A stretch of DNA of 64,000 nt. Source: Scatosoma sp045660265. GTDB lineage: Bacteria; Bacillota; Clostridia; Christensenellales; Borkfalkiaceae. Positions 43,506-51,675 of the stretch are shown here, piece after piece; position 1 is the stretch's first letter; every line of letters begins with the position of its first letter. The translations under genes were made by a program, and so were the position numbers. The notes under the pieces are model-generated. The model worked only from the letters and a program-made list of their open reading frames with translations. It had not been told where the DNA came from and ran no database searches. Where the stretch lies: assembly GCA_045660265.1 (NCBI GenBank), contig JAZRDM010000061.1:1-64000 (forward strand), written 5' to 3'.

Positions 43506-43964
43506 TTATTCGCCGTCTGCTCCTTCTTGAGAACCGCTTTCCGCATTCTCTTGCGAACTGCTCTCCGTACCTTCTTGCGACTCGCTGTCTGCATTTTCGC
43601 CTGCGCAGCCATTTCCCTGCATACAGTTTTTAGTATCCGTCGTCATTTGTTCCCAAAAACCGATATCGCCGTTATAGTATTCTTCGCAGTCTTTTTGAGT
43701 TTGTTCGCAGCTTGCCTTACAGTTATCGCAGCCTTTTTTCATTGAACAAGAATCTAAACACGCCGCCGTTTCTACGCAAGCTTCACAACCCAAGCAACCG
43801 CCGATACAGCTAATTGAGCCGAGAATGCCCCAAACTACCAAAATCAATAAAACGGGAATTAAAATTATTTCAATGAAAAATCGAACGTTTGATTTTGCAC
43901 TGCGGACAAGGTCTGCTTCGCAATAAGAATGATCGAGTGCGTTTTCGCCTGCCGTATAACTCAT
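43506..43964 (-). CDS. Small cysteine-rich single-span membrane protein
   Basis: 152 residues, unrecognised family. Residues 1-65 are nearly the same as the anchor of the InlB-repeat protein just downstream: MSYTAGENALDHSYCEADL, RSAKSNVRFFIE, a membrane helix, then CIGGCLGCEACVETAAC. About 14 cysteines follow or lie in the outer part, mostly as C-x2-C pairs, and the tail is Ser/Glu/Gln-rich low complexity. The positive RSAKSNVR segment before the helix suggests an N-in topology with the cysteines outside. A metal-binding or disulfide-crosslinking role is inference. It is first in a two-gene operon. Confidence 0.8.
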   Translation of the reverse strand: MSYTAGENALDHSYCEADLVRSAKSNVRFFIEIILIPVLLILVVWGILGSISCIGGCLGCEACVETAACLDSCSMKKGCDNCKASCEQTQKDCEEYYNGDIGFWEQMTTDTKNCMQGNGCAGENADSESQEGTESSSQENAESGSQEGADGE

Positions 43965-44173
43965 ACGATTCCCTCTCCTTTCTATTACAGATTTTCTGTA
44001 AAATTTTTCTTGTTATGATTATACATATTTTCTTGTTTTTCAAAAAGTTCTGCAAAGAAAAATCAATTTTGTTAAGTTTGTTTATATTTTTAAACGCAAA
44101 ACCGCCTCTTTGCGCTTTGTTTTTACAAAAATACGCAAAAAGGAAAGAAAATTTTATAGTTTCATACATTATT

Positions 44174-44202
44174 ATTCTACAATACTATCGTCAATTTGTC
44201 AA
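44174..44202 (-). promoter_or_regulatory. Promoter of the cysteine-rich/InlB operon
   Basis: On the minus strand TTGACA (44197-44202), 17 bp, TAGAAT (44174-44179), about 210 nt before the small protein's start. The 377-bp gap here otherwise holds AT-rich leader and the terminator of the M6 protease. Confidence 0.65.
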
Positions 44203-44302
44203 TCTTTTTTTTATATTTTTTTACATTATTATAATAATTCTATCACTTATTATTTTATTCTTCCATAAATTTCCATATTCCGCAAACACCTTCTTTTTTA
44301 TA

Positions 44303-44334
44303 AAAAACGCGCCGAGAAAATCTCAACGCGCTTT
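44303..44334 (-). terminator. Terminator after the M6 protease gene
   Basis: GCGCGTTGAGA and TCTCGGCGCG pair with small mismatches on the minus strand and are followed by TTTTTTATAAA. Confidence 0.75.
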
Positions 44335-44341
44335 ATACTCT

Positions 44342-46918
44342 TTATTTTTTTGTAAACGTAATGGTTGCTACGTCTCCTTGAATGCTATTTACTACAAAGC
44401 TGTACGCCAAATATTCTCCGTTATCGTCTTTTACGTTTGTCGGCAGACTATCGCCTTCTCCGTATATATAACTACCGCTTGCCGACTGCACGTATTCGAT
44501 TAGATTATCCTTTGTGCCGTAACCTTCCGAATTTTTTTCCGACGTGTTATTGTTGTAAACGTCATAATACACTTCGCCTTCGTAAATTTCTTTATACAAG
44601 CTAGCGTTTACGTGATACACAACAATGCCTTCATCTGAAAAATACCCCGCGTTTTCACCGCTGTTCAAGCCGTTGTTTGTGTAATATACTAGGATATAAT
44701 ATTCTTGGTACGCGCCCAGCGTTTCATCCCAGTTATTTGCAAGTAAAATGGTATCGCCGTTTTTAGAAAAATCTTCCAACGTCAGCGTTATGCTTTCTTC
44801 CGCTACCACCAAACGTGATTGCGTCAGCCAGCCGTAATTAAACTTCGTATAGGCGTTATGATCACCCAAACCAGAATCCATAACGTCATAACCACCCATA
44901 GGTGCGGAACCGGTATACTCCGTATCGTAATAGTCGTCCGCCCCTAAAATATGGCCGAATTCGTGGATAAACGTATAGGTGTTAATCAAGTTCTTATCGT
45001 AATAAAGTTCTCCGTTTCTATCATAACTTTCATGTAAAAATTGATAGGACGCCCACATATAGTCGTTTGCGGAAACGTTATCGTATTTGTAAGAATAACC
45101 CTCTTCGTCCGTGTACATATTCCAATAACGATACGCCCATTGGAAATCCACATCACCGTTAATTTCAAGCGTGTTGATGAAAACAACCGCGTCAATCACC
45201 GAATTGCCGTCCGAATCAAACTTCGTTAAATCCATCTTGCCTGCCAAATATGTAAGCGCTTCATCCATAATCAGTTGGTCGCCGATAAAAATGTCGTAAC
45301 CGCCCATATTCATGGTTTGCTTTGCGTAATACGAACTACTATATTTCGGCATAAACCATTCGTTTAAAACGGTGAATTCTACGTTCAACTGTCCATAACT
45401 GGAAATGTAATAATATTCGCTTACGGAATAGTAGTCCGTCGTGCCTGTTTTTCCGTTAAAAGCGGTATTAATCGCGGACACGGTATACCCCTTTTTCTTC
45501 GCAGTTACGTCGCTAAACTCAACCGGAATCACCAAAACGGAAGGATTTTTATTATCTTTTGAAAGTGTCGGGCATCCGTCTAAATAATAGCCTTGATCGG
45601 TAACGTTTTTTACGTTTGTAGCCTTGGTGAAATCGACGGTATAGACACCGCTTGCATCTTTCGGTAAGCCTTTACCTTTGTTGGTAATAATCTCGATATC
45701 TCCCGATTCGTTACCGCCGTTTTCATAATCGTCGTTACCGCTGTCATCACCGCTTAAATCGCCTTCATATAAATCGTACACATATACGTCTAATACGTAA
45801 TCGCCGTAATAATTTTCGTAGTAATACGTTACGTCTACAAAATAATTATTTTTCGTGTAATAATACCACTTATCGCCGTAACTGTCTGTTTCCGTGCCGT
45901 CGCTTATGTAACCGTTCGCGCTTGTGAATAACGCTTTATACGCTGTAAAGTCCGAACTCGTTAACCCATAGGCATAATAGTTGACGCCGACTTCCGTTTC
46001 GTCATAATCTTCATAATAGTACGTATATTCTTCCACGTAATATTCGTCGCTGGGCGCAAACGGAACAACAAACCCAAAATAATCGTTAAACAACGCTTTT
46101 TCGTCAGCTGTGAAATCCGTGCTTTGATTACCGCCGCTGTTACCGTTATCATCATAATCGTCGTTGCCGTTATCGTCGTTACCGCCGTTGTTATCGCCAG
46201 CGCCGCCACCCGTACTATCCTCATAGATACCGTACACGTATACGTCTAATACGTAATCGCCGTCCCCATCCCAATAATAAGCAAAGTCGATATAATAATC
46301 GCCCTTCGTAAAATAATACCACGTATCGCCGTCGCTGTCTGTTTCAGTGCCGTCGCTTATATAGCCGTTAGGGGTTGCAAATAAGGATTTATACGACGTA
46401 AATTCTACTTCGGTTAATCCATACGCATAGTAATTGATACCCTTTTCCGTTTCGTTGTATTCCGAATAATACTCTTCATACTCTTCTACGTAGTATTCGT
46501 CGCTGTTCGCAAAAGGAATCACAAAACCGAAATATTCGTTAAATAACGCCTTTTCGTCCGCCGTAAACCCTGCGGTTTGGTTTTCGCCGTTGTTGTCGCT
46601 GTCATCACCGGTATTATCTCCGTTACCGTTGTTATCACCGTCATCACCGGTATTATCTCCGTTACCGTTGTTATCGCCGTCATCACCGGTATTATCTCCG
46701 TTACCGTTGTTATCGCCGTCATCACCGGTATTATCTCCGTTACCGTTGTTATCGCCGGTAGTTTCCCCCGTATTATCAGTTGCGCTATCGTTTACGATCT
46801 CGCTGTTATTTACACTATCATCTTCAACCTGGCTAGAATCGTTTAAAACGATATTGCATGCGCCCATTGTAAATATTGCTGCTAATATCGCAGCCAAACC
46901 CATCCATTTCTTTTTCAT
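44342..46918 (-). CDS. M6-family metalloprotease lipoprotein
   Basis: 858 residues. A signal peptide with lipobox-like TMGAC comes first, then a linker with four 13-residue GDNTGDDGDNNGN repeats. Two ~120-residue modules follow (each from FTADEKALFN to LDVYVYxxYE, about 70% alike, function unknown). The C-terminal ~430 residues are the protease, with the zinc motif HEFGHILGADDYYD at about 652 and APMGGYDVMDSG after it, as in immune inhibitor A-type proteases. The ATG at 46918 has GGAGG 8 nt upstream; a longer frame has no site. It would act outside the cell. Confidence 0.88.
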   Translation of the reverse strand: MKKKWMGLAAILAAIFTMGACNIVLNDSSQVEDDSVNNSEIVNDSATDNTGETTGDNNGNGDNTGDDGDNNGNGDNTGDDGDNNGNGDNTGDDGDNNGNGDNTGDDSDNNGENQTAGFTADEKALFNEYFGFVIPFANSDEYYVEEYEEYYSEYNETEKGINYYAYGLTEVEFTSYKSLFATPNGYISDGTETDSDGDTWYYFTKGDYYIDFAYYWDGDGDYVLDVYVYGIYEDSTGGGAGDNNGGNDDNGNDDYDDNGNSGGNQSTDFTADEKALFNDYFGFVVPFAPSDEYYVEEYTYYYEDYDETEVGVNYYAYGLTSSDFTAYKALFTSANGYISDGTETDSYGDKWYYYTKNNYFVDVTYYYENYYGDYVLDVYVYDLYEGDLSGDDSGNDDYENGGNESGDIEIITNKGKGLPKDASGVYTVDFTKATNVKNVTDQGYYLDGCPTLSKDNKNPSVLVIPVEFSDVTAKKKGYTVSAINTAFNGKTGTTDYYSVSEYYYISSYGQLNVEFTVLNEWFMPKYSSSYYAKQTMNMGGYDIFIGDQLIMDEALTYLAGKMDLTKFDSDGNSVIDAVVFINTLEINGDVDFQWAYRYWNMYTDEEGYSYKYDNVSANDYMWASYQFLHESYDRNGELYYDKNLINTYTFIHEFGHILGADDYYDTEYTGSAPMGGYDVMDSGLGDHNAYTKFNYGWLTQSRLVVAEESITLTLEDFSKNGDTILLANNWDETLGAYQEYYILVYYTNNGLNSGENAGYFSDEGIVVYHVNASLYKEIYEGEVYYDVYNNNTSEKNSEGYGTKDNLIEYVQSASGSYIYGEGDSLPTNVKDDNGEYLAYSFVVNSIQGDVATITFTKK
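46602..46757 (-). repeat. Four tandem 39-bp repeats in the M6 protease linker
   Basis: Four consecutive 39-bp units, nearly identical at the DNA level, encode the Asp/Asn/Gly repeats between the lipobox and the first module. Because the unit is a multiple of three, slippage would change linker length without breaking the frame. Confidence 0.9.
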
Positions 46919-46938
46919 AGGCAATCCTCCGTATTTGT

Positions 46939-46967
46939 ATCTTAGCACGATAGATAAAATAAATCAA
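46939..46967 (-). promoter_or_regulatory. M6 protease promoter
   Basis: On the minus strand TTGATT (46962-46967), 17 bp, TAAGAT (46939-46944), immediately before the GGAGG of the protease gene. Confidence 0.6.
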
Positions 46968-47024
46968 GTATTTTACTTTATTTTTTTAATTCATTTAACA
47001 AAAATACTTAATATTTACAAGCAA

Positions 47025-47059
47025 AAAGAGCAAGCCGTTTTACAACTTGCTTGCTCTTT
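47025..47059 (-). terminator. Terminator after the 38-residue peptide gene
   Basis: AAAGAGCAAG and CTTGCTCTTT form a 10-bp stem, followed by TTTTTGC on the minus strand, ending the two-gene unit at 47094-51122. Confidence 0.8.
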
Positions 47060-47093
47060 ATTATTTGATTAAATTGTTGTCTCTAAGCTATGC

Positions 47094-47210
47094 TTAGTTG
47101 TCGAAAATATCGACGCCTACGTCATCCTTTTCATTCTCCGACAACGTTACGATATCCGCCGCGCTGAAAAGGATAATATTGAATTCTAATTCTTGATATA
47201 ACTTTTTCAT
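47094..47210 (-). CDS. 38-residue acidic peptide, unknown function
   Basis: A short frame beginning MKKLYQELEFN and ending VGVDIFDN, with FSAADIVTLSENEKDD in the middle. AAGGAG lies 7 nt before the ATG, and the start codon is only 3 bp past the stop of the 1302-residue secreted protein, so the two are almost certainly cotranscribed. A terminator follows. There is no signal peptide. The basic start, hydrophobic centre ending in D-I-V-T-L-S and acidic tail resemble small Clostridia peptides found beside surface-protein genes; a leader-type or adaptor role is speculation. Confidence 0.75.
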   Translation of the reverse strand: MKKLYQELEFNIILFSAADIVTLSENEKDDVGVDIFDN

Positions 47211-47213
47211 ATC

Positions 47214-50200
47214 TTACTCCTTTCTCTGAGCGACAGAGCCCGTTTGAGAATACTTTTTAGCGCTTACGTTGATAACGTATGCCGCTTGATAACCTTCTTC
47301 CACTTGCGAAAGCGTTGCGCTTGCAGGTTGAACAGCATTGCCCGATTGATAATTCCCGCTGTCTGCGTAAGCATCTACAATCGCTTTTCTTGTCTCAGAA
47401 AGAAGATAATAACGAAGCTCGCCTTCCTTTGCTTCCGTTTCATCCGCTCTAAACGCTTGCGCTACGGTGCGTACGGAACGCACGTTCTTCGAAGAGAAGG
47501 GCGTGTACAGCGTTCTAAGTTCTCCGTTAGGAAGCTGAACAATCATATACCCGCGGCCAGCGAAATCTCTTGCATAGTTCTTTTCTTTCACCGTCTTCAT
47601 TGCACCGTAATATACGATATAGTCGTTTATTTGCTCGGTGTAACCTTCTTTACCGTCGCCCGTGTTCATAATCTTTAAGATAGTCGAATTAACCACGAAG
47701 TCATTTAAATTCGGCGCTTGGTTTGCAGCCAAATAATCGTTAGGCATAATCAACGTACCGAATTCTTTAATCGTTACGCCGTAGCTTGCCAAAGCATTCC
47801 AGTCGTTCGCATTCACCATCGGCGTGAAACGGATACCCGATTCGTCTGCCGTCGTAGAAAGTCTGATAGCTGCGCCGTCTTTTAATACGAAATCGATTGC
47901 ATACGCCGTAATCGTCGTGTCCGTATCGCCGATAATAATCGTTTCGCCTGCAGAATATACTTCGCCATTTACAAGCCAACCGATAAACGTACTGCTTGTT
48001 TCGCCAGCAAGGGTATATTCCGAACCCTTTTCCACAATGCTTGTTTCACCCGTTTCGTCCGTAAGCTTAATATGGTCGCAATCGGTAAGCGTCGTTTCCG
48101 CTACGTTATCAAAATAGAAACTTACACTGTTAGAATTATACGTATTTGCCGTTATCTTCGAAGCGATTACAACGCCATCTACTTTAATGTACATATAAAC
48201 GTTTGCATTGTTTCCCAAATTGATTACGCCAATTTCAATTACGTAGTCTTGGCCGTTTACTAATTTAAACTGGCTGGTTTCATCCACAAATTCAACGTAG
48301 TTGTTCAAAATACGGAAATGATATCCTGTCCAAGCCCCACCGCGAAGTCGAATATCGATACAACCCGCGCCAGCGTTGATGGAATTATAACCAAAACGAA
48401 GTTTTATCGAACCCGTTGTGTTATTCGCGCTCATTTGGTACGTCGTTCCCGAGAGATCCTTCGTCTCATTAAACGTTGTTGCAAAGTTTTCGTCTAAATC
48501 CCAACCTAAATCAAGAAGGGTTACCGTGTCTGCAAAAGAAAGATCCTCTTCATCTAAAACGATAGTCCATTTCGTACCGTCCCACATAAATACGCTGTCT
48601 TTAATCGTATACGAAACGTTTAATTCTGTACAAATAAATACACCGTCAAGGGCAACTTCAGCAAAAGCGGATACCCCGTCAAACGAAAGCCACAAACCGT
48701 CAGGAGTACTCTTCATTTCAGAAATTGCGCGAGGTTGACCGTTTACCGTCAAGCCAGCGCCGCTTTTTAAAGTAAATACCTCATCCCACGTTTGCACGGG
48801 CAAATTGATATTCCCATCAATTTTAAGATATACCATGGTGTTACGCGCAAGCGAGGAAGACGCATCCGTACTAGGCGCAACGGGTTGTAAATTTTGAATG
48901 GTATGTTTGGTGTATTTAGCAGCTTCCCACTTATTGCCTTCCCATACAAAATTACTTTCATTGATAATATATCTAGTTTTTTGGTCTTCGCAAATAAAGG
49001 AACCGCTAATCGTAATTTCATCCCCTACGCTTAAAGCGTTGAACGACCAATAGAAACCGTCGCCCGTACTTGCGATACCCGCAGGCGTTTTTTGTTGACC
49101 ATTGATTGTAAACCCAACACCGCTTTCGTATGTAAAGGTATACTTCCAGTCCAACAACGGCAAATCGTTTCCGTCGGCTCTTTGTAAATATAAAACGGAA
49201 TTATCTCCGCTTGCATCGCCTATCGAACTGTTGGCATGCAAGATTAACGAGCCGATATTATACGTCGTATACGAATCCAACTCCCACTTTGCGCCGTTCC
49301 AAACAAACGTTTTCGGGCTTACAAAACTAATTTCAGACGTTATGTTGCCCACTTCGCAAGTAAACATACCGCTTACCGTCAACATATCGCCTTTTTTAAC
49401 GGAAATGCCGTTGGCATCAAAGTATAATTGACTGTTTACTGGTTTAATTACTACGCCGTTTGTAGCCTTACCATTCAGCATAAGCCCTTCGCCAGATACA
49501 CGATAGAAGGATTTTTCCCACGTCGCAAGACCGACACTGCTCGGCAAATTAAGGAAGAATCCGCCTGCAATATTGCCATCATCGCTAATGGAAACATCAT
49601 TATTGATTTCCGTTCGATAATAAGGCGCGCTTGCTACCCAGCCAGACTCCGTCCATTCAAAATAACTTTCTTTGATGGCGTATCTTGCATATCTTTCGTG
49701 TTTGGATTCGCACACAAACGTACCGCCGATTCCAATAACGTCGCCTACGTTTACATTGTCAAATTCCAAAAGCAAACCATCGCTGCCGCTCTTCATTGTG
49801 TACGCTACCGCGCTACCGTTTTTAAGAACGCCCAAACCACTTTCGCAAATATGCGAATCTCTACAAGATTGCGCAGGGCTCCAACCGCCGTCTGCACGCG
49901 TTAAGTACAACTTGTTTGCCACTGCTTCTGCACCAGAAACACTTCTTTCGTGTACAATCATTTTATCAAAGTCGTACGAAATACCGCTAAGGCGTTCCCA
50001 CGTTGCACCATTCCAACGCAATGCAGGCGTAGGCGCAAAAAGCAACTTATAGCCGTTTGCATGTTGATACAAACCGTTAATCGTCAATACGTCGCCCACT
50101 TTTGCATCAGTACCCAATTTTACATACGCATAATTGAAATAAAAATTGATTGCGCCGTCTCTAAGTTCTTCACCATTCAATTTCAAACCATGACCGTAAG

Positions 50201-51122
50201 GATTAGGCGTTGCCGACCAATCTTCTATCCCAATGGGGTTATCGAGAGGGAAATAGAAACCGCCTGCTCTTGCCGTGAAATTGCCTTCGTTCATAGGAAC
50301 AATTTTACTAACAATGGTATCGTACCCTTCAAGCAATCTCCAAAATTCACCAGTCCAAATAAAATAGCAATCTGCAATTGCGTAATATGTAGTTCCGTCC
50401 GTATAAAGACCGTTCAAGTGAACAACGTCCACGATTGCGTCGTCAATTTTAGCGTTAAACGTAATACCGCCGTTTTCGATTAAAACAGACTCAACTCTAT
50501 TGTTTGCGTCTTCACCGTTAAGGCGAACACCAAAACCGCCGACATACGTCAATTGCGTTCCGTTGCCAGCAAGCGTATTGTCTTCGCTCTCTATACAAAG
50601 GGTATTTGCGTTACCGGTACCGTTTGCCTTAATGTTATCAAAGGAAAGCGCAGCGCATTGCTCCCAAGCAGTACCGTTCCATTTTAAACCACAATTATTG
50701 AAGTAAAACTCCGTATCCGTGTTCTTGTTATAAAACGTACCGTCGATAATCAATACGTCGCCGACGTTTACACTTGCATTTAACTCAATGTAAAAGTCGT
50801 TAGGGAATTTTACTACAGCGTTCAACAATACGTCGCCGTTTAAAATAATACCTAAGCCCGTTCCTTCTTGCACGGTGTATTGATCGCTCCAGTTACCAAC
50901 CGCTGGCTTACCAACACCGTCGTTGGGATACGCATTTACCACGTTCGCATCACCGCCTGTAAAGGTAAGGCTGTTTACCGTGTAAGTATGCTGTGCTGCT
51001 TTCGCCAGGATAACACTGTCTTGCAAAGAAGACGTTGTCGAAACGCCTGCACCGATACCAAGGCAAATTGCCGATACGATACCGCATACCCATAAACTCC
51101 ATTTCTTAATTTTATTTTGCAT
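47214..51122 (-). CDS. Large secreted protein with seven ~125-residue repeats
   Basis: 1302 residues with a signal peptide (IKKWSLWVCGIVSAICLGIGAGVS). Residues ~45-850 contain seven repeats, each with an NG turn, VxVGDxLxIxGxF in the middle and a closing (L/F)xWNGTxWE motif (for example GLKWNGTAWEQ, ALRWNGATWER, VFMWDGTKWTI). About 870-1040 looks like a concanavalin/LamG-type jelly roll (HFRILNNYVEFVDETSQFKL), followed by a short InlB-like piece (TFIGWLVNGEVYSAGE) and a C-terminal ~190-residue domain of unknown type. No sortase motif. Probably binds polysaccharide or host material, by inference. GGAG is 9 nt upstream. Confidence 0.82.
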   Translation of the reverse strand: MQNKIKKWSLWVCGIVSAICLGIGAGVSTTSSLQDSVILAKAAQHTYTVNSLTFTGGDANVVNAYPNDGVGKPAVGNWSDQYTVQEGTGLGIILNGDVLLNAVVKFPNDFYIELNASVNVGDVLIIDGTFYNKNTDTEFYFNNCGLKWNGTAWEQCAALSFDNIKANGTGNANTLCIESEDNTLAGNGTQLTYVGGFGVRLNGEDANNRVESVLIENGGITFNAKIDDAIVDVVHLNGLYTDGTTYYAIADCYFIWTGEFWRLLEGYDTIVSKIVPMNEGNFTARAGGFYFPLDNPIGIEDWSATPNPYGHGLKLNGEELRDGAINFYFNYAYVKLGTDAKVGDVLTINGLYQHANGYKLLFAPTPALRWNGATWERLSGISYDFDKMIVHERSVSGAEAVANKLYLTRADGGWSPAQSCRDSHICESGLGVLKNGSAVAYTMKSGSDGLLLEFDNVNVGDVIGIGGTFVCESKHERYARYAIKESYFEWTESGWVASAPYYRTEINNDVSISDDGNIAGGFFLNLPSSVGLATWEKSFYRVSGEGLMLNGKATNGVVIKPVNSQLYFDANGISVKKGDMLTVSGMFTCEVGNITSEISFVSPKTFVWNGAKWELDSYTTYNIGSLILHANSSIGDASGDNSVLYLQRADGNDLPLLDWKYTFTYESGVGFTINGQQKTPAGIASTGDGFYWSFNALSVGDEITISGSFICEDQKTRYIINESNFVWEGNKWEAAKYTKHTIQNLQPVAPSTDASSSLARNTMVYLKIDGNINLPVQTWDEVFTLKSGAGLTVNGQPRAISEMKSTPDGLWLSFDGVSAFAEVALDGVFICTELNVSYTIKDSVFMWDGTKWTIVLDEEDLSFADTVTLLDLGWDLDENFATTFNETKDLSGTTYQMSANNTTGSIKLRFGYNSINAGAGCIDIRLRGGAWTGYHFRILNNYVEFVDETSQFKLVNGQDYVIEIGVINLGNNANVYMYIKVDGVVIASKITANTYNSNSVSFYFDNVAETTLTDCDHIKLTDETGETSIVEKGSEYTLAGETSSTFIGWLVNGEVYSAGETIIIGDTDTTITAYAIDFVLKDGAAIRLSTTADESGIRFTPMVNANDWNALASYGVTIKEFGTLIMPNDYLAANQAPNLNDFVVNSTILKIMNTGDGKEGYTEQINDYIVYYGAMKTVKEKNYARDFAGRGYMIVQLPNGELRTLYTPFSSKNVRSVRTVAQAFRADETEAKEGELRYYLLSETRKAIVDAYADSGNYQSGNAVQPASATLSQVEEGYQAAYVINVSAKKYSQTGSVAQRKE

Positions 51123-51675
51123 AAATTCATCTCCTTGAATTTAAAAAATGTTACCAGTGTTTCAAATAATATTTTTATAATTTGCACTTAAAACTGCAAA
51201 TAAGACGCTTTGTAAAAGAAAAACGGCTTATTTTTATTAAAAATTTATTAAAAAAAATAAAAAATTATCCATTATAAAAATAATTTATATTATCATAATA
51301 TAAAGATTTTACTTTGTCAATTATTTTTTTTGTGAAATTTTATTTTTTTCTTAACAATTTTCTCGTTGTCATTTTTTAATTTTATCAACATTAAACCGAA
51401 TAGGTTTGATTCGCGTTTTTTCTTTTTCTCAATAATTCGGCTTAACATTAAAACGGCATGATAGTAATTTTACTACCGCATCATTTGCTTTTTTAAATGG
51501 ATATGCAACTTCTATAAATCGCCTGCTTGCGCCCATGTTGTTTCGGGAATCGAGTCCGTTCTGAGTCTCCATTTCAAAGCTCTTGCAAAATTGTAAGAGT
51601 TTTTACGTTGCAAACAGTTGAATTGTCATAAAAGCTGTGCTATACTATTTTCAACACACAAAATAGGAGTGCCCT
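51123..51675. other. Long intergenic region with divergent promoters and a possible gene remnant
   Basis: About 550 bp, very AT-rich near 51200-51400. On the minus strand TTGACA (51315-51320), 17 bp, TATGAT (51292-51297) drives the 1302-residue gene with a ~165-nt leader. A minus-strand frame at 51512-51613 (33 codons, TTG start, no ribosome site) ends SIPETTWAQAGDL, which reads like real protein and may be a remnant. An imperfect hairpin (GGCATGATAGTAA/TTACTACCGCATC) follows it. Confidence 0.5.
51618..51646 (+). promoter_or_regulatory. Promoter of the GH115-like gene
   Basis: TTGAAT (51618-51623), 17 bp, TATACT (51641-51646), about 30 nt before the start codon. Confidence 0.7.

Noticed and set aside
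46602..46757. CRISPR-like array of four 39-bp repeats
   Set aside because: The repeats are directly adjacent with no spacers and encode an in-frame Asp/Asn/Gly linker of the M6 protease.
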